Assembly: GCA_003971905.1 (NCBI GenBank) | Contig: RSEE01000108.1 | Location: forward strand, 62,001-126,000 | Direction: 5' to 3' | DNA length: 64,000 nt | DNA from: Moniliella sp. 'wahieum' | Lineage: Eukaryota > Basidiomycota > Moniliellomycetes > Moniliellales > Moniliellaceae | Shown: positions 20,847 through 32,864 of the stretch, in pieces | How positions within the stretch are numbered: position 1 is the first letter of the stretch | Layout of the letters: each line of letters starts with the position of its first letter | Program-made: the position numbers and the translations under genes | The notes under the pieces: model-generated | Told to the model about the DNA's origin: nothing | The model's database searches: none | The model's input: only the letters and a program-made list of their open reading frames with translations

Positions 20847-21158
20847 ACAAACAGAGCTGCATCCAAAGCATCTTCATCGAAGGCCACTTTTGTTCCAACT
20901 GCATCCCGCGAGGGATCCATCCATAGCGAACGAAAAGCGATTAAGTACATCAAGAAAATCGGGACAGGCTGGGATAGGGAACAGGACCTATAGGGAGCGA
21001 GCTGAAGCTGAGCAGGATGAGGAAGCAGAGGGGGGGGAGAGGATCGAGGGAATAACCTTAAAGAAAGGAAAGGGGGAAAAGGGGGACAGGAAAGGAAAGC
21101 ACCGAGAAATAAGAAAGAAACTGAGGCGAGGTTACAGCCTTCACACCATTCACATTAT
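20847..21158. other. Convergent intergenic region
   Basis: 312 bp between the stops of the NUFIP-like and forkhead genes, purine-rich on the + strand (runs of GGAAAGG/GGGGGAAAA around 21030-21115). No gene. Confidence 0.5.
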
Positions 21159-24100
21159 TCACAACTCGCCCTCGCCCTCGCCCTCGCTTTCGCCTTCGCC
21201 CTGACCATTCTGGGTACGGTGGACCGAAGCGAGCACGCGTTTCAACGGCGAGCCACCCTGGGGGGAGGGCACTGTGCGTCGCGCCGGTGGGGGCGCACGG
21301 GGCCGCTGAACATTGACATTGGCTTTGGCCGTAACTTTGTGCGGCGAACCTTCTTGTTGGACCGGGACAAAATCAAACGGATCGTCCAAACTTGGCATGG
21401 GCACAGACACAGACGCGGGCACAGACGCGGACACAGACGCGGACGCGGACACAGATACGGGCACGGGCGACGTCGGTTTAGTACCTTGGTGCGCACCCGG
21501 TGCTTGTGCTTGTGCTTGGTCCGCGACGGACACGGGCACGGGCGGCGGGGGAGGACGAGGGCTGAGCAACCCCCACCGGTCGAGCGATTGCATGTGGCTC
21601 TGCATGGCCAAGGTCTGACTCGCCTCCCGACTTGCACTCCGACTGGTATCGCGACTTGCGCCCCGACTGGTATCGCGACTTGCCTCCCGACTTGGATCCC
21701 GCTCGCGCTCGCGTTCGCGCTCGCGTTCGCGCTCGCGGCCAGGCCGGAGGGGGGTAGCAACGGAGCCGCCCGCAGTTCGCGGGAGGGTGCGCGGGGTAGC
21801 CGCCCCGCCACACCCACACCCATGCCCATACCGCCCATGCCCATGCCCATGCCCATGCCCATCCCCATGGGCAACAACCCCTCGTCCCGGGCGGGGGAGA
21901 TGAAACTGAACTGCCACGGGGAGAACGCAAGGTCAGCTGAATCGGAGCCTAAGCCCAGCCCTGGCTCGCCCCGACTCGGCGTGGTGAGCGTGAACAAGTC
22001 TTCCAGCGGGGGTTGGGAACCGCCCATGCCGCCCATCAAGCCTGATCCTGATCCTGACCCTGGTCCCAAGTTCAAGCCCGACCCCAACCCCGACCCTGTC
22101 CCTGAGCCCGAGGCCAAGCCCGAGCCCGCAGGACGCGGGGTAGAGCAAGGTAGGAGGCGCCGCGGGCTGTCGCGCAGCCATCGCGAAGCAGGTGTCAGCA
22201 CGCGCACGGGACTGCCGCGCGCGGCTCGGCCCGGCGTGCCTACCAGACTCGCATGGGTAGCAGTAGCGGTAGCAGTCGCGGGATCCGTATCGGTAGCCGA
22301 AGCAGTAGCCGTATCGTTCGCGGCACCGGTAGAGGTAGTTGTCGAATTGGGGCGGGACGAGGTGGTAGATCCCTCAGCAATCGCACTGAGCAAAGTACCG
22401 GCCCTACGCTGGCGCCTTCCGAGGGGCGACGGGACCGGGCGAGAACTGCGGAGGTTACTCAGTGGCGAGCGGGTGTTGGAAAGGGGCGAGCGGGCGGAGG
22501 ATAAAGGCGAACGGGGGAGGGGCATAAGCTGAGCCGACACAGCAGGGCGCGAGTCGGGAGAGCTACTGCGCCCAGTCCGCGACGCGTCGGGGGGCGAAGT
22601 GAACACGTCTGACCCGTGTCCTGGCACGCTCGATGCGTACGGATAAGGTACGCGAGAAAATGCACCGGCAAACCGATCGGGTGACGGGCCAAGGCTGGGG
22701 CCCAGACCGAGCCCAAGGCGAGCAGGACTGGTACCGCTCAAGCCCACGCCAAATCGAGCTGGCAAACCTAATGCGCTTCCCCCCGATCTTGCCCGGAAGG
22801 GAGAACCATTCAACGCGTACACACTAGGGGTCAGGGCGTTGCCACCCGCCAGACCCGGGCGGCGACTTTCGCGAGGCGTAGCGTACAGCGGAGTCCACAT
22901 CTCGTACCCATCCGTCAACTCGGCCACAACGTCGCCGTCCTCATCCTCGTCCACTCCCTCGGATTTGCTCCGCGCCTCGGCGTCAGGCTCAGCGGGATCG
23001 TCATCCATCTCCAAGTCGTTGTCCGAGTCGCCAGGAGGAGGGGGGCAGACGACTCTTGGCTGGCGTGACAACCGACAACGAAGGCTGGGGCTTGGGCTTG
23101 GGCTTGGATTCGGCCAACCCATCCTCCTGTGGCCGTACGGCCACAGCGGCACGAGTCGGCTGCACTTCTTGTGCTGGACGACGACGTTTGCGCGACGCGG
23201 CAGCGGCAGCGGCAGCATCGGGCGCGGGAAGGGCGTGTTTCGAGGGTCCGGATGGCAGAACAGCCGGGGCAGCCAGGGGGGGCAAGGTTGTCTTGGTGGG
23301 AGACGGGGCGAGTTGAGCATGTGCATCCGAGGGCGTAGCGGGGAGGGGCAAATCTGCCTCGCCGTTGGCTGGGACGATGCAAGCGCCATCGATGAAACAT
23401 TCTTCGTGCCCAGGTACGATGGTCCACAGTCCGCCCTTGCCTGGGATGGTCTTGGGGCGAGGCCGTTTGGCAAAGGAGCGGTGGAGGGAGAGGTTGTGTC
23501 GGATCGAGTTCATCCACTTGCGGTCGCCGGGGATGTAGAAAGGGTAGCAGGCTGCGATGAACAAATTGATCTCGGCCAAGCTCAGCACGCCATCCGCCGA
23601 GGAACGAAGTGCTTGTCCGATTAACCCGGCATACGACGTTCCGCGTGGTCGTGCGTCGCTCTGCCCCCATCCGGGGGGCAGGACCATATACCGCTCCGCA
23701 AGAGCATCGAGCTGATTCGCATCTTCGGCAACGAGTTGGACTAGACGTGCACCATCCGGCAGATCCCACTCTGGCGCCGAGCACAGACCTGCTGCGGGAA
23801 GCACCAGCCGGTCCTGAGCCGGGACACGCTGGGAGAGCTGCGCTTGGGAAAAGACCTGCGTCGGCAGCCCCCCTCCGACCTTGGGTGGGTCGGGGCGCGC
23901 TGGCAGCCCCGCAGTGGGCCCTCCCGCCTTTGCTTGGTCGGCCCGGACGACGTGCGACAGGCCTTTGGGGTTGGGGTTCGGGGTGGGCTGCGCGGCAGGA
24001 GGCGGGGGGGAAGCGCAGTCCTCGATGGATGGAGGAGGGCGTGGGGGCAGCCCCAACGTGAGGGTAGCACGATACGGAGCAGGCATATCCACGTTGCCGG

Positions 24101-25909
24101 TAAGCCGAGTGGAGAAAGCAACGGGAGGCGCAGGGGCCTTGCGTGCATCTTCTTCTAGCATCGGAGAGAGGAATGCGAGGCCAGTAGCACTCGTGTCGAA
24201 TACCAAAGCCGCGCCCGAGGCCGGTGTGGGCACAAAGGGAGATGTCTAGCGGGAGGGAGGTCAGTTAGGATCCAGCTAGCACAAAGGACGAGGGTTACGA
24301 ACCATTGTTTCGTCTGCTCGGCCTGTCCTGCTCAGTGGCGTGGAGTTGGCCATGAGAGGGGTCGAAAAGGCATTCGTACCAGGAGGAGGCGGCACTTCGA
24401 TCGAGGTATCCTCGGCCTCGCACTGCGAACCATATGTCCCTTGGGGAAACATGACAGGGGGTGGGAGATCGGGTAAGCTGTTTAAGCCAGCAGGCAAAAA
24501 GGTGGGCAAGACCATGGGAGGGACGCCGTGTTGGTGGGCATGTGCCGTTAGGGAATTTGCCCAAGCAGCATATTGGGCTTGTTGAAGCATCCATGCCTGG
24601 TGAGCCCGAGCAATCGCACGGCTCTGCTTGCGCAGACGAACAGGAGACTTCTTGAAGGACATGACTCGGTCCAGGAAGGAAACGTGCGAGTCCTGGCCCT
24701 GCTCCGCCTCGAAGGTGGATTGGTCGTGGGACCCACCTCGTACGGGAGTAGTGACGAGGGGCAGCTTGTCAGAGGAAGGCGTACACTGGGGATCCACCGA
24801 CTCGGGCTCTGACGTGTGCTCAGAGGTATGCTCCGAGACCTCTGCTACAACGGGGAGGGAATCGTCCACCTGGAACTGGTCAAAGAACACCCCTGATTCG
24901 TCCCCGTCCTCGGTTAAGAGGGGAGGGGGCATGCGGGAGCGAAAGGAGGGGCGCGAGGGTGTGGCTTCCATCAGATGGCTGTGTCGCGCAAGACGAAGAC
25001 GACGACGCTTGCGCGCTGTGGCAGAGAAAGAAGTGTCTGCATCTTCGTCTTGTTCTTCTTCGTCCTCCTCCTCCTCGGCAGACATGTGGGCAGCCCAATC
25101 GATCGTCGTGTCCTCCGGGGCGGCAAGGGGCACTACGGTCACATTGAGGGTGCCGCCCGGACTGACCCAGGGGCGAGCCTCGGTCGCAGGCGCAGGAGGA
25201 ACCAGGGTGGTGTCACCGGTAAAGGGCGTAGCCATCACCTTGGAGATGGGAACGGGGGTTTCCACCAGGGTGGTGGAGGCGCCCGAGGGGTTTGGGCCAC
25301 GTCGGCGGCAGGGGGGCGGGTTGAATGGGGCAGAGGGGCAGGGGGGCAGGTACAGAAGAGGTGGAGGCAGCGGCGGCTTTGTGGCGAGCGCGGCGTGCTG
25401 CACGGCGACGCTCGGAGATGGTTGCGGCGATGGTGTCGAGGGAGGGGCGGGAGGTGCCGGGGAGGCGCCGAAGAGCGAGGTGAGGAGGGCGGCGCGTGCG
25501 GTGGGGTCGAGCTGGGTGCTGAAGAAGGCGGGGCGTGGCGGGGGCGGGGTGTTAGCAGGCGCACCGGGAGAGGACGTAGAAGCAGAAGCAGAAGAAGCAA
25601 CGCAGCAGCACCAGCGGGAGGAGCGGGAGGCGCGGGAGGCGCGGGAGGCGCGGCGGGAGCGAGTGGAGCGGCGGCAAGAGCAGCAGGAGCCGGCGGTCGC
25701 GGGTGCGGGGAGGGGAGGGCGCCGGGACGGGCGAGGAAGGCTTGGACGTCGTTGCGCATGCGGGCGGCCTGTTCGCGGGTGACATGCACGCCGCGGGCGG
25801 CGGCGCGTGCGACGAGCGCGTCGATGTCGGCCGCGGCGGAAACGGCGGGGGGCGGTGCTGGCCATGGGGACGGGGGGGGCGGGGGTGGGGGGGGCAGGCG
25901 CACGGGCAC
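21159..25909 (-). CDS. Forkhead-domain transcription factor with long low-complexity tail
   Basis: The forkhead (winged-helix) domain lies at about 23425-23655: SYAGLIGQALRSSADGVLSL, AEINLFIAACYPFYIPGDRK, WMNSIRHNLSLHRSFAKRPR, GGLWTIVPGHEE. The recognition helix (NSIRHNLSLH) is intact. An N-terminal exon (from 24303 upward) contains ADIDALVARAAARGVHV, a Glu/Asp tract and HSHLMEATPSRPSFRSRM. A 57-bp intron (24246-24302, donor GTTCGT) joins it to TSPFVPTPASGA. The C-terminus is over 700 residues of Ser/Pro/Gly-rich sequence with MG repeats, (RE)n and SREASRDTS repeats, ending GEGESEGEGEGEL. Frame switches occur near 25650, 23060 and 21700. No ATG opens the first exon, so the start is approximate. 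Probably a nuclear DNA-binding regulator. Confidence 0.82.
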
Positions 25910-26489
25910 GGCGGGCGTGGCAGGGACGGCAGGCGGGATGGTGATGGTGGCGGTGGTGGTGGCGTGGATGCGTTCGGTGGTGGTGGTGGCCGCAACGCGT
26001 CGGGTAGCGGCCGAGCGGATTGGCTAAGCGGGCGGCAGCCCTGCGCGGGCGCTGCGGCTTATGTCAGCCAGTGCCGCGCGCCGGGGGCAGCCCCCCGCCG
26101 CACTGGCCCGGAGCCACCCGTGCCGCGCCGACAGCGGCGCCGTGCGCGCACATGCCACGGGGCAGGCGCCGCCACGCGTAGCGCGTTGCGTTGCACAGCC
26201 TGCGCGTGTCTGTTCCGCCGCGCGTTCCGCTGGGCCATCACATGTGTTGCACTGTCATTTCCATTCGATTTGGATTTTCCATGCTTGCACGCCCCCTCAG
26301 GCCTGAGGCTCAGCCTACTCCGCGCACCAGCCCACAGCCCCCGCGCCGCGCGGAGAAAACCACGCCCAGCCCCCCAGCGCGTCTTCTCCGCCCCCAACTA
26401 ACCCAGCCCGGCGCATCCGGCGGCGAGTACAAGAAGACGCGCTTTGTCCGTCCCCCCCGCCGCCTCCTCCCCCCGCCCCCCCCCCCACC
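25910..26489. promoter_or_regulatory. Bidirectional region between the forkhead gene and ILV6
   Basis: About 580 bp of very GC-rich DNA. The first about 110 bp may still code for the forkhead N-terminus (a Thr-rich frame opens up to 26023). CCTCAGGCCTGAGGCTCAGCC near 26296-26316 contains an inverted repeat. A C run (26470-26487) lies directly before the ILV6 ATG. Confidence 0.4.
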
Positions 26490-27386
26490 ATGCTCGCCGC
26501 CCGCCCGGCCTGCGCGCCGCGGCCCCCCGCGCACTGCGCGGCCTGGCCACCAGCGCACGCGTGCGCACGCCCAAGCCCGAGGCCTCCTCCACCGGCCCAC
26601 GACTACAAGATCCACCACCCCCACCGCCAGCTCCCGCCGCTGCCGACGATTGAGCCGCCGCGCATGCAGGCCGCGAGGGCCGTCGGCAACATCCTCTACA
26701 ACACCCCCGCCCACAGCGAGCCGCTCAAGCGCCACACGCTCACCGCCCTCGTCCAGGACGAGCCCGGGTGCTGTCCCGCTCGCCGGCACGCTCGCCGCCC
26801 GCGGGTTCAACATTGATTCGCTCGTCGTCTGCTCCACCGAGGTGCCCGACCTGTCCCGCATGTGCATTGTGCTCAAGGGCCAGGATGCCGTGGTGGAGCA
26901 GCACGCCGCCAGCTCGAGGACCTCGTGCCCCTGGGCCGTGCTCGACTACACCCGCACCCGCACCATTGAGCGCGAGCTCTTCCTGGCCAAGGTCAGCTTG
27001 CTGGCCCCGAGTACTTCCAGGCCCAAGTCAGCCACGCGGCTGCCCAAGGCCTGCCCACGGCTGCCTCGGTCGCCGACGCTGCCGAGGATCCCAAGTTGCC
27101 GCCGGACGTGCAGGCCGAGCGGACGCCCATCCCGGCTCGCCGCCCGGCCGCCGCCCGGCATCCGTCTAAGCCCCACCGACGCGCTGCGCATCAAGGGCGA
27201 ACATTTGCGCCACATCATCGCCCTTGCCGAGCAGTTCCAAGGCCGCGTGGTGGATGTCAGCCCCGAATCGGTCATTGTCGAGATGAGCGGCAAGTCGCGC
27301 CGGTGCGAGGCGCTGCTCAAGCTTCTCCGGCCGTTTGGCATCATTGAATGTGCTCGTCGGGTACCATGGTCCTTCCCCCGCGCTAA
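26490..27386 (+). CDS. ILV6: Acetolactate synthase regulatory (small) subunit
   Basis: The N-terminus is an Arg/Ala-rich mitochondrial presequence (LRAAAPRALRGLATSARVRT, read with one frame change). The ACT domain follows: HTLTALVQDEPGVLSRLAGT, LAARGFNIDSLVVCSTEVPD, LSRMCIVLKGQDAVVEQ. Then come TIERELFLAKVSLLGPEYFQ, the second conserved block LRIKGEHLRHIIALAEQFQG RVVDVSPESVIVEMSGK, and RRCEALLKLLRPFGIIECAR, ending SGTMVLPPR. It activates Ilv2 and confers valine feedback inhibition in branched-chain amino acid synthesis, in the mitochondrial matrix. Frame breaks near 26560, 26770, 26905, 27000 and 27356 interrupt known motifs and look like base-calling errors. No intron is needed. Confidence 0.9.
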
Positions 27387-28349
27387 GATGGAGTTTGAGG
27401 AGGAGAGAGGTGGCAGAGCAGTGCTGTCGATGCCAGCCTGCTGCCCCCTGGTTAACGGAATTTTGTCCTCGCACTGTGCTTTCGCTTCCCCCGTCTCCCA
27501 CTGCAAGGCTGCATGGCAAAACCAAACAAAGCAATTAATCATTAGGCATTTGCCCGTTGGCTGCCCTTCATAGAATTGATGCCCTTCATAGAATCGAGTC
27601 CGGTACTAGTACTCCTACCATCCAACGGTCGAAAAAAGCCCAGACGGCTGAGCCCCACTTGCGCGTTCGTTCTGCCCAGACTAAGTTGGTAACATAGCTA
27701 GCTTGAATCACTGTTGCGCAAAGGCATGTCGCTGCCCGTGAGTGAGCCATAAGACCCTCTGTCTGTCCTCGTTCCGTCAGTCTCTCGCCTGCATTCTCCT
27801 TTCTGTCCTCTTTCTCATCACTCCTTGCCCTAAGTTCTGCCGTTTTTCATGTAGTTCTCCCCCCTTGAAGCGCATGGAAATTTGAGGCCAAAGCACCGAC
27901 CGCATTCGCTGGCTACTAGTCGGGAAGAAGCAGAAGGGGCAGCGTGACCTGACAGACAGTTGACAGTGGATGGGGTACCTCGTAGAGGCCTGTGCGCACT
28001 GGGCCAATCTGGGCCACGCCAGGGGCCTATGGACAAGGTATATCTGTCTACGCCACAACACACTAGCGCCCCCCTTCAGCAACTATGTTCGATCGTCTAA
28101 TCATATAAGGGCGTCATTTTGAGTTTGCCTATTTGCGACTTGCTGTAGTATACTAGTGAGCACCATTATACTCGTTGCTGGTGACTTACGGTGCTAGGTA
28201 ACACGTTGACAAAAAGTGAGTGTCAAGCTGATGGGCATTGACGAAGTGAGCGCGTCTGAGAGGCCTTTGTGCGTCAGGCCGGGTCAGGCCCATCAGTACG
28301 TTCCTGTTATTAGCCCATCGCCTGACTCGCCGCTGACCCAGCATTTCTG
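27387..28349. other. Intergenic region, nothing recognised
   Basis: About 960 bp of lower GC than its surroundings. It has an imperfect repeat of TGCCCTTCATAGAAT at 27562-27596. No protein-coding similarity or RNA gene noticed. Confidence 0.5.
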
Positions 28350-29427
28350 CTCGCAAGATCTGTGGCAAGACAGACATCAACTGGGGGGCGACGGGGTGTC
28401 GGACTGCCCGATTGTGCTCATCCCTCTTTTGTTCATGCTGCGGTAACAGAGAGCCCAACTGGAAGGAAACCACCCTCGCTGCCCGTGCCCCCAACAGTAC
28501 TAGTAGTAGGCCCCTGTGGTGCCGTATATGCGGTGCCAATTTACGGAACGGCAGCGATGCCGAGCAGGTTCTACATGTGCTCACAGGAGGTGTGAAGTGA
28601 AGCAACAACCAGATCCAAGCGAACTTTGAGAGGCAGGTGGATCACGCTATCCAGGGCAACAATGCTGCATACGACTAGGAACGCGCCGCGACAGGCGACA
28701 TGGACTCCAACGCCCAATAGTTCTGCTGCTCCTGTGTCGCCGACAGGAAAAGTTCGAGAAGAATGGGGAGAAGCCGCCCATCCACACTCGCTCATCCCTG
28801 AAGGAACTGCTCTAACCGAGACAAGGGCTGGATCATCGAGCTGAACCAATTCGAGGCGGACGATCTGTGGAGGAAGAGCTTTTTGATGTGGCCCGGCGCT
28901 GATGTCCCTGCAGCAGTTTGAGCAGCTAAGGACCCAAGATTGGTGTGGTACAACAATCTCTCACCGACGAGGATCTGGGCCGTTCCCAGCTCGCGGACTG
29001 TGTCAAGATATGGGCATAGTATTCAGCACGCCTGCACCAAGATGTGCATGGTAGAGCAAGACGGCCAGAAAGTACTGATGCACAACTACGAGAAGGCTTC
29101 ACAGTCACGGGGAGAACGAAACGAGAGAGTACTTCATCTCAGTGGCGTCTCACGCTAACGTCAAGAACGGGAAGCGGCTGGTATTGAGAACGGATACGCT
29201 ATACGCGAAACGCACCACACCACAAGCCGCACATGGACTTGAGGATCAGCTGGAAGTCCCCCCAACTGAGTGCCAAGGCGCTGAGCAAAGACGTGGCCCA
29301 GAGGATTGGAGCGAACGGTGTCATGCATATGTGGGAAACGCACGCCAAGAAGAAGGCACCTGCTGTGGTCGCTGTCGGAGAGGGCCCCACGACGCCTCTT
29401 CGGACAGTATATAGTGACAGTGATTAA
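28350..29427 (+). pseudogene. Unrecognised coding relic or error-ridden gene
   Basis: Several protein-like segments on the + strand follow one another in changing frames. They are a CxxC pair (FCSCCGNREPNWKE ... LWCRICGANLRN, about 28427-28548), ANFERQVDHAIQGNNAAYD, GWIIELNQFEADDLWRKSF, LTDEDLGRSQLADCVKIW, EYFISVASHANVKNGKRLV, and a clean end AKALSKDVAQRIGANGVMH followed by PTTPLRTVYSDSD and a stop at 29427. The spacing and base composition fit a single protein of about 350 residues with a zinc-ribbon-like start, but I recognise no family. With five or more frame changes and some in-frame stops it may be a decayed gene, or a real one hit by sequencing errors. I would not exclude chance for the weaker segments. 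Confidence 0.3.
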
Positions 29428-29783
29428 TGCGAGTATCAATTTGTCCACGCCCAATGCATTGTCTTCCGCCGGCCTTGCGTAACCTCATCTCTTCGGTTGC
29501 GGTGCGAGGACGAACGGGCACGGGGCGCCGAGAACATCAGTTAGCGTATCCTCTTTCTCAGCGACGCCAGTGGACGAGCTCACTGCGTTTTGAGGTAAGG
29601 CTTAGTAGTTGCACTATCAGCTTCTCAGAGACACCTGTTGACGGAATGAGTGTGGCTAGTATGTGTGAATCTGGGGCTCTAGTATCATTCTCACTGGCGG
29701 ACAATAGGCACAACGACGAGAGCGCTCTTGCACCACCCACCCCTCTTAACGCAGGGCAAGGCAGGAAGCGAGCCGAACGCCCG
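29428..29783. other. Intergenic region downstream of MCM7
   Basis: 356 bp between the relic's stop and the MCM7 stop. No features seen. Confidence 0.5.
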
Positions 29784-32349
29784 TCAAAGGAAGATAAGGT
29801 GGTCGTCATCCGTGACGCTCACAACGCCCAGGCTCTGGTACTCGGCAATAGTCTCTTGGAGTTGATTTTCGAGCCAGCCAGCGGCGATGATACGGTCGTG
29901 CACGTCGCGCATGGCCAGGGTACCGAGCGAGGCGAGCCCCGGATCGACGTCCATTGGCTCTTCGCCGTCGGGGCCGTGTCCCAAGCGAGGCTCAGCCTCG
30001 CCCGCAGCAAATGCCATCTCGCGAATGATGCGGTAAATCTTGGTCATGTAACTGGCGTCGGTGCCTGCCTCGGCCTTGTCGGCCGGATCAAACAGGCTGG
30101 CCTTGCTCACCTCCATCAAGCGCAGCGCCTCATCAACATCAGCCGTGTCCACCGTGCTATCGAACCGCAACCGGGCCAGCGCTTGCGCCAACCGTACCAC
30201 CCCCAGCAAGGTACGCGCCGAGGTATAGGTAAACGCTTGTTCGCGCGCTTCGTCTTCCTTGTGCTGCGCGCGGATCTTGACGTAGCTGCCGACAATGTAG
30301 TCGGATACCGCGGGCGGGATGCTGGGTTCGAGTTGGCGTGCGAGCGCAATGTAGTGGCGCATAATGTTGGCGTCCAAAGCGTCGAGTTGGCGTTCGGGCG
30401 GTTCGGAAAACATATGCACATGCGTGACGTGCGAAGCCAGTCGCTCGTCGTCCTCGCGACGGCACATCAAGGATGAGGAACAGCACGTCGAACCGCGACA
30501 AGAGCGCAGCAGGCAAATTGATATTGTCCACAGGGGAGACCTTGGGGTTGTACCGGCCGTACAGAGGGTTGGCAGCAGCCAAGATGGCTGTGCGGGCATT
30601 GAGCGTGGTGGTGATACCGGCCTTGGAGATGGAGATGGTCTGTTGTTCCATCACCTCGTGAATTGCCGTCCGGTCCGACTCTTCCATCTTGTCAAATTCG
30701 TCAATGCATGCAATCCCGTTATCGGCCAAGACCAACGCGCCACCCTCGAGCACCATCTCGTCCGTCACCGGGTCCCGCATCACCGCTGCCGTCAAGCCGA
30801 CGCCCGAGGACCCACGACCGGTGGTGTACACGCCGCGCGGAGCGACTTTGGAAATGTACTTGAGCAACTGGGACTTGGCCACACCGGGATCGCCCATGAG
30901 ACAAATATTAATGTCGCCGCGAATCTTCATGCCGTCGCTCATCTGCTTGGTCACGCCGCCGACGAGCAAGAGCAGCAAGGCCTTTTTCACATCGTTGTGC
31001 CCGTAAATCTCCGGTGCGATGGACTGGGACAGACGCTCGTACAGCGCGCCGTCACGCTTGATCGCATTGATCGCTTCGGACACCTCGGGGGTGAGCTCCA
31101 TGTACTGGTACTGCTTCTTGAGCTGCCGGACCGAGTGGGCCTCGAGGTACGTGTCGGTGAGCAGGCCGGCACGGACGGCTTGCATGCCGGTAAAGGGGAT
31201 GGGGGGAAGATGCCGCCAACCTCGACGACGTCACCGGGGTTCATGGACCGGGTCAGGGTGCCATAGAGGTGGATGGTGAGCGTGCGTGGGATGTGGCCAA
31301 TCGGCACTTGGTCCGCCATCTCTTGGATCTTGACTTCTTGAAACGGGACAAACTTGGACGCTCGGTTCTGGGGATAGACAGGGCTCTTGACCTTGTTGGT
31401 GGTGCAGGTTTTGGAGGTGCAGAAGGTGGTGGGCAAATAGGAGCGGCTGGTGATCTCGGTAAAGATCTCCGCGCCACACACGTCACATGCCACCGCTTCG
31501 ACTTGGAGGAAGGGTTTGACCTCGCTCACGCGGGTCACGATACCACGGAGCGAAATCAGCTTGCCCAAGTGAGCACCGCGAATCTCGCGCACCGCCAGCG
31601 GCTTCATTGAAGCCGGTGGATTAAAGTAGAATGCATACCTCCTCAGCAGGGCGGGCGGGAAGACCTTCTCCTCGTCCACCTCCAACACATCGTCCACCAT
31701 CGTCTCGTCGTTCTGGGCTGCCTGCGCCGCCCGCTCGGCGCGCTCGCGCTGCATCTGTTCCTTGCGCTGGTGGATAATCATCCAGCACGTCGTCCTTGTC
31801 AGAGATGTTTTGGTCGGTGCCGGCATGAGCTTGTCGACGACTTGGCAAAACAAGTCGACGTAGCGCTTGGTGTTGGCCAGCACATTGTCTGCCAGCTCAA
31901 TGCCAAACGTCTTGTCGCCATTGGCCGAGAACTGGAGGGGAGAGCAGGACGCAAATCAGTACGCCGAACAAGAGGAACGGGCGGCGGGGGACATACCGCG
32001 AGGAGGTCGTCAATGTCGACGATGAGCGTGTCGGTATCGCGGTTGGCGATCTGCTGGAGGAGCAGGGCATACTTGTGCACGATGCGCTGGCTATCGTCGC
32101 GGGTGAAGGTGGGCGGCTCGGGGGCGGGCGGCTGGAGGTCGGGGGGGACATAGCCGCCCGAGGCGCGGGGGCGATGCGGTCGTTGGGCTGGTAGCTTTGG
32201 GACACCAGACGGCCCTCGCCGTCGTAGTGGAGCAGGTTGGCCTGCTCGGTGGTGTACTCGGCGAGGAACTGGCCGATCTTGTCGCGCTGGTCGTCGTAGT
32301 CGATGCCGAGCTGCACCACAGGCAGGACGGGGGCAGGGCCAGCAGACAT
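29784..32349 (-). CDS. MCM7: DNA replication licensing factor Mcm7
   Basis: Two exons with a 65-bp intron (31932-31996, donor GTATGT). Starts [20 protein letters not shown]. The zinc-binding motif is CDVCGAEIF...[10 protein letters not shown] (about 31375-31490). The helicase core has [20 protein letters not shown], Walker [18 protein letters not shown], Walker [21 protein letters not shown] and the arginine finger in [13 protein letters not shown]. The C-terminal region ends in a winged-helix-like segment and [11 protein letters not shown]. The wording of the core, especially [19 protein letters not shown], identifies Mcm7 rather than another Mcm. It is part of the Mcm2-7 helicase in the nucleus. 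Frame breaks near 32157 (lost G in GGGG), 31790, 31200 and 30465 are in otherwise conserved sequence. Confidence 0.95.
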
Positions 32350-32700
32350 GGTGAGGTGGTGGTTGGGGGGGGGGCACGCTGGGCTGCCTTGCGCGGGCGC
32401 AAAGTCCCCCGCCACGCGACACGACGCGGCGCGACACGACACGCCCCGACGCGTGTCGTGACAGGCAGCGCGTGGGCCCCAGAACACTGGTCCCGCGCCT
32501 GGCTGTGCACGCCGGAACTCGGGACTGGGCGACGCGCCGACGCGTGTGCGTGGAGCAGAAGCGGTAGCATTTGAACATTGCATTTCGGCGCCCCATCCAT
32601 CCCTTGTCCCTTGCGCAGCCATCGCATCCGTGGGTCCTGGGGACACTGCTCTCTGCTCTTCTTGCTTGACCCTACGAACGCAGGATGGCTGCATTCCTTA
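32350..32700. other. MCM7 upstream region
   Basis: 351 bp between the MCM7 ATG and the copia element. It has a cluster of CGACACG repeats around 32415-32462. The retroelement begins 357 bp before the MCM7 start codon, so upstream control elements may have been displaced by it. Confidence 0.5.
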
Positions 32701-32705
32701 CCTGG

Positions 32706-32864
32706 TGTCGGCCTCGCTACTACCACAGAATGTGAGCACTGAACGTCGTATTTGACTAAGAAGCTTCTGCGACTGACTCGTCCAGAAGACTGGTGCGAGC
32801 TCGGAAGGAATGAAAGCTGACTCACGTGACTCAGGGTCCGCGCGGTCCTAGGACGGATGTCACA
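32706..32864 (-). repeat. Copia LTR, left copy (3' LTR of the element)
   Basis: 159 bp direct repeat matching 37331-37490 almost perfectly. It is followed inside the element by CCCCCGCTG, whose complement is the short purine tract expected next to a 3' LTR of a minus-strand element. Confidence 0.95.

Noticed and set aside
21242-23473. Opposite-strand open frames of several hundred codons across the forkhead gene
   Set aside because: They run antisense to the forkhead frames through repetitive GC-rich DNA and contain no domain; GC-rich coding DNA often leaves other frames open.
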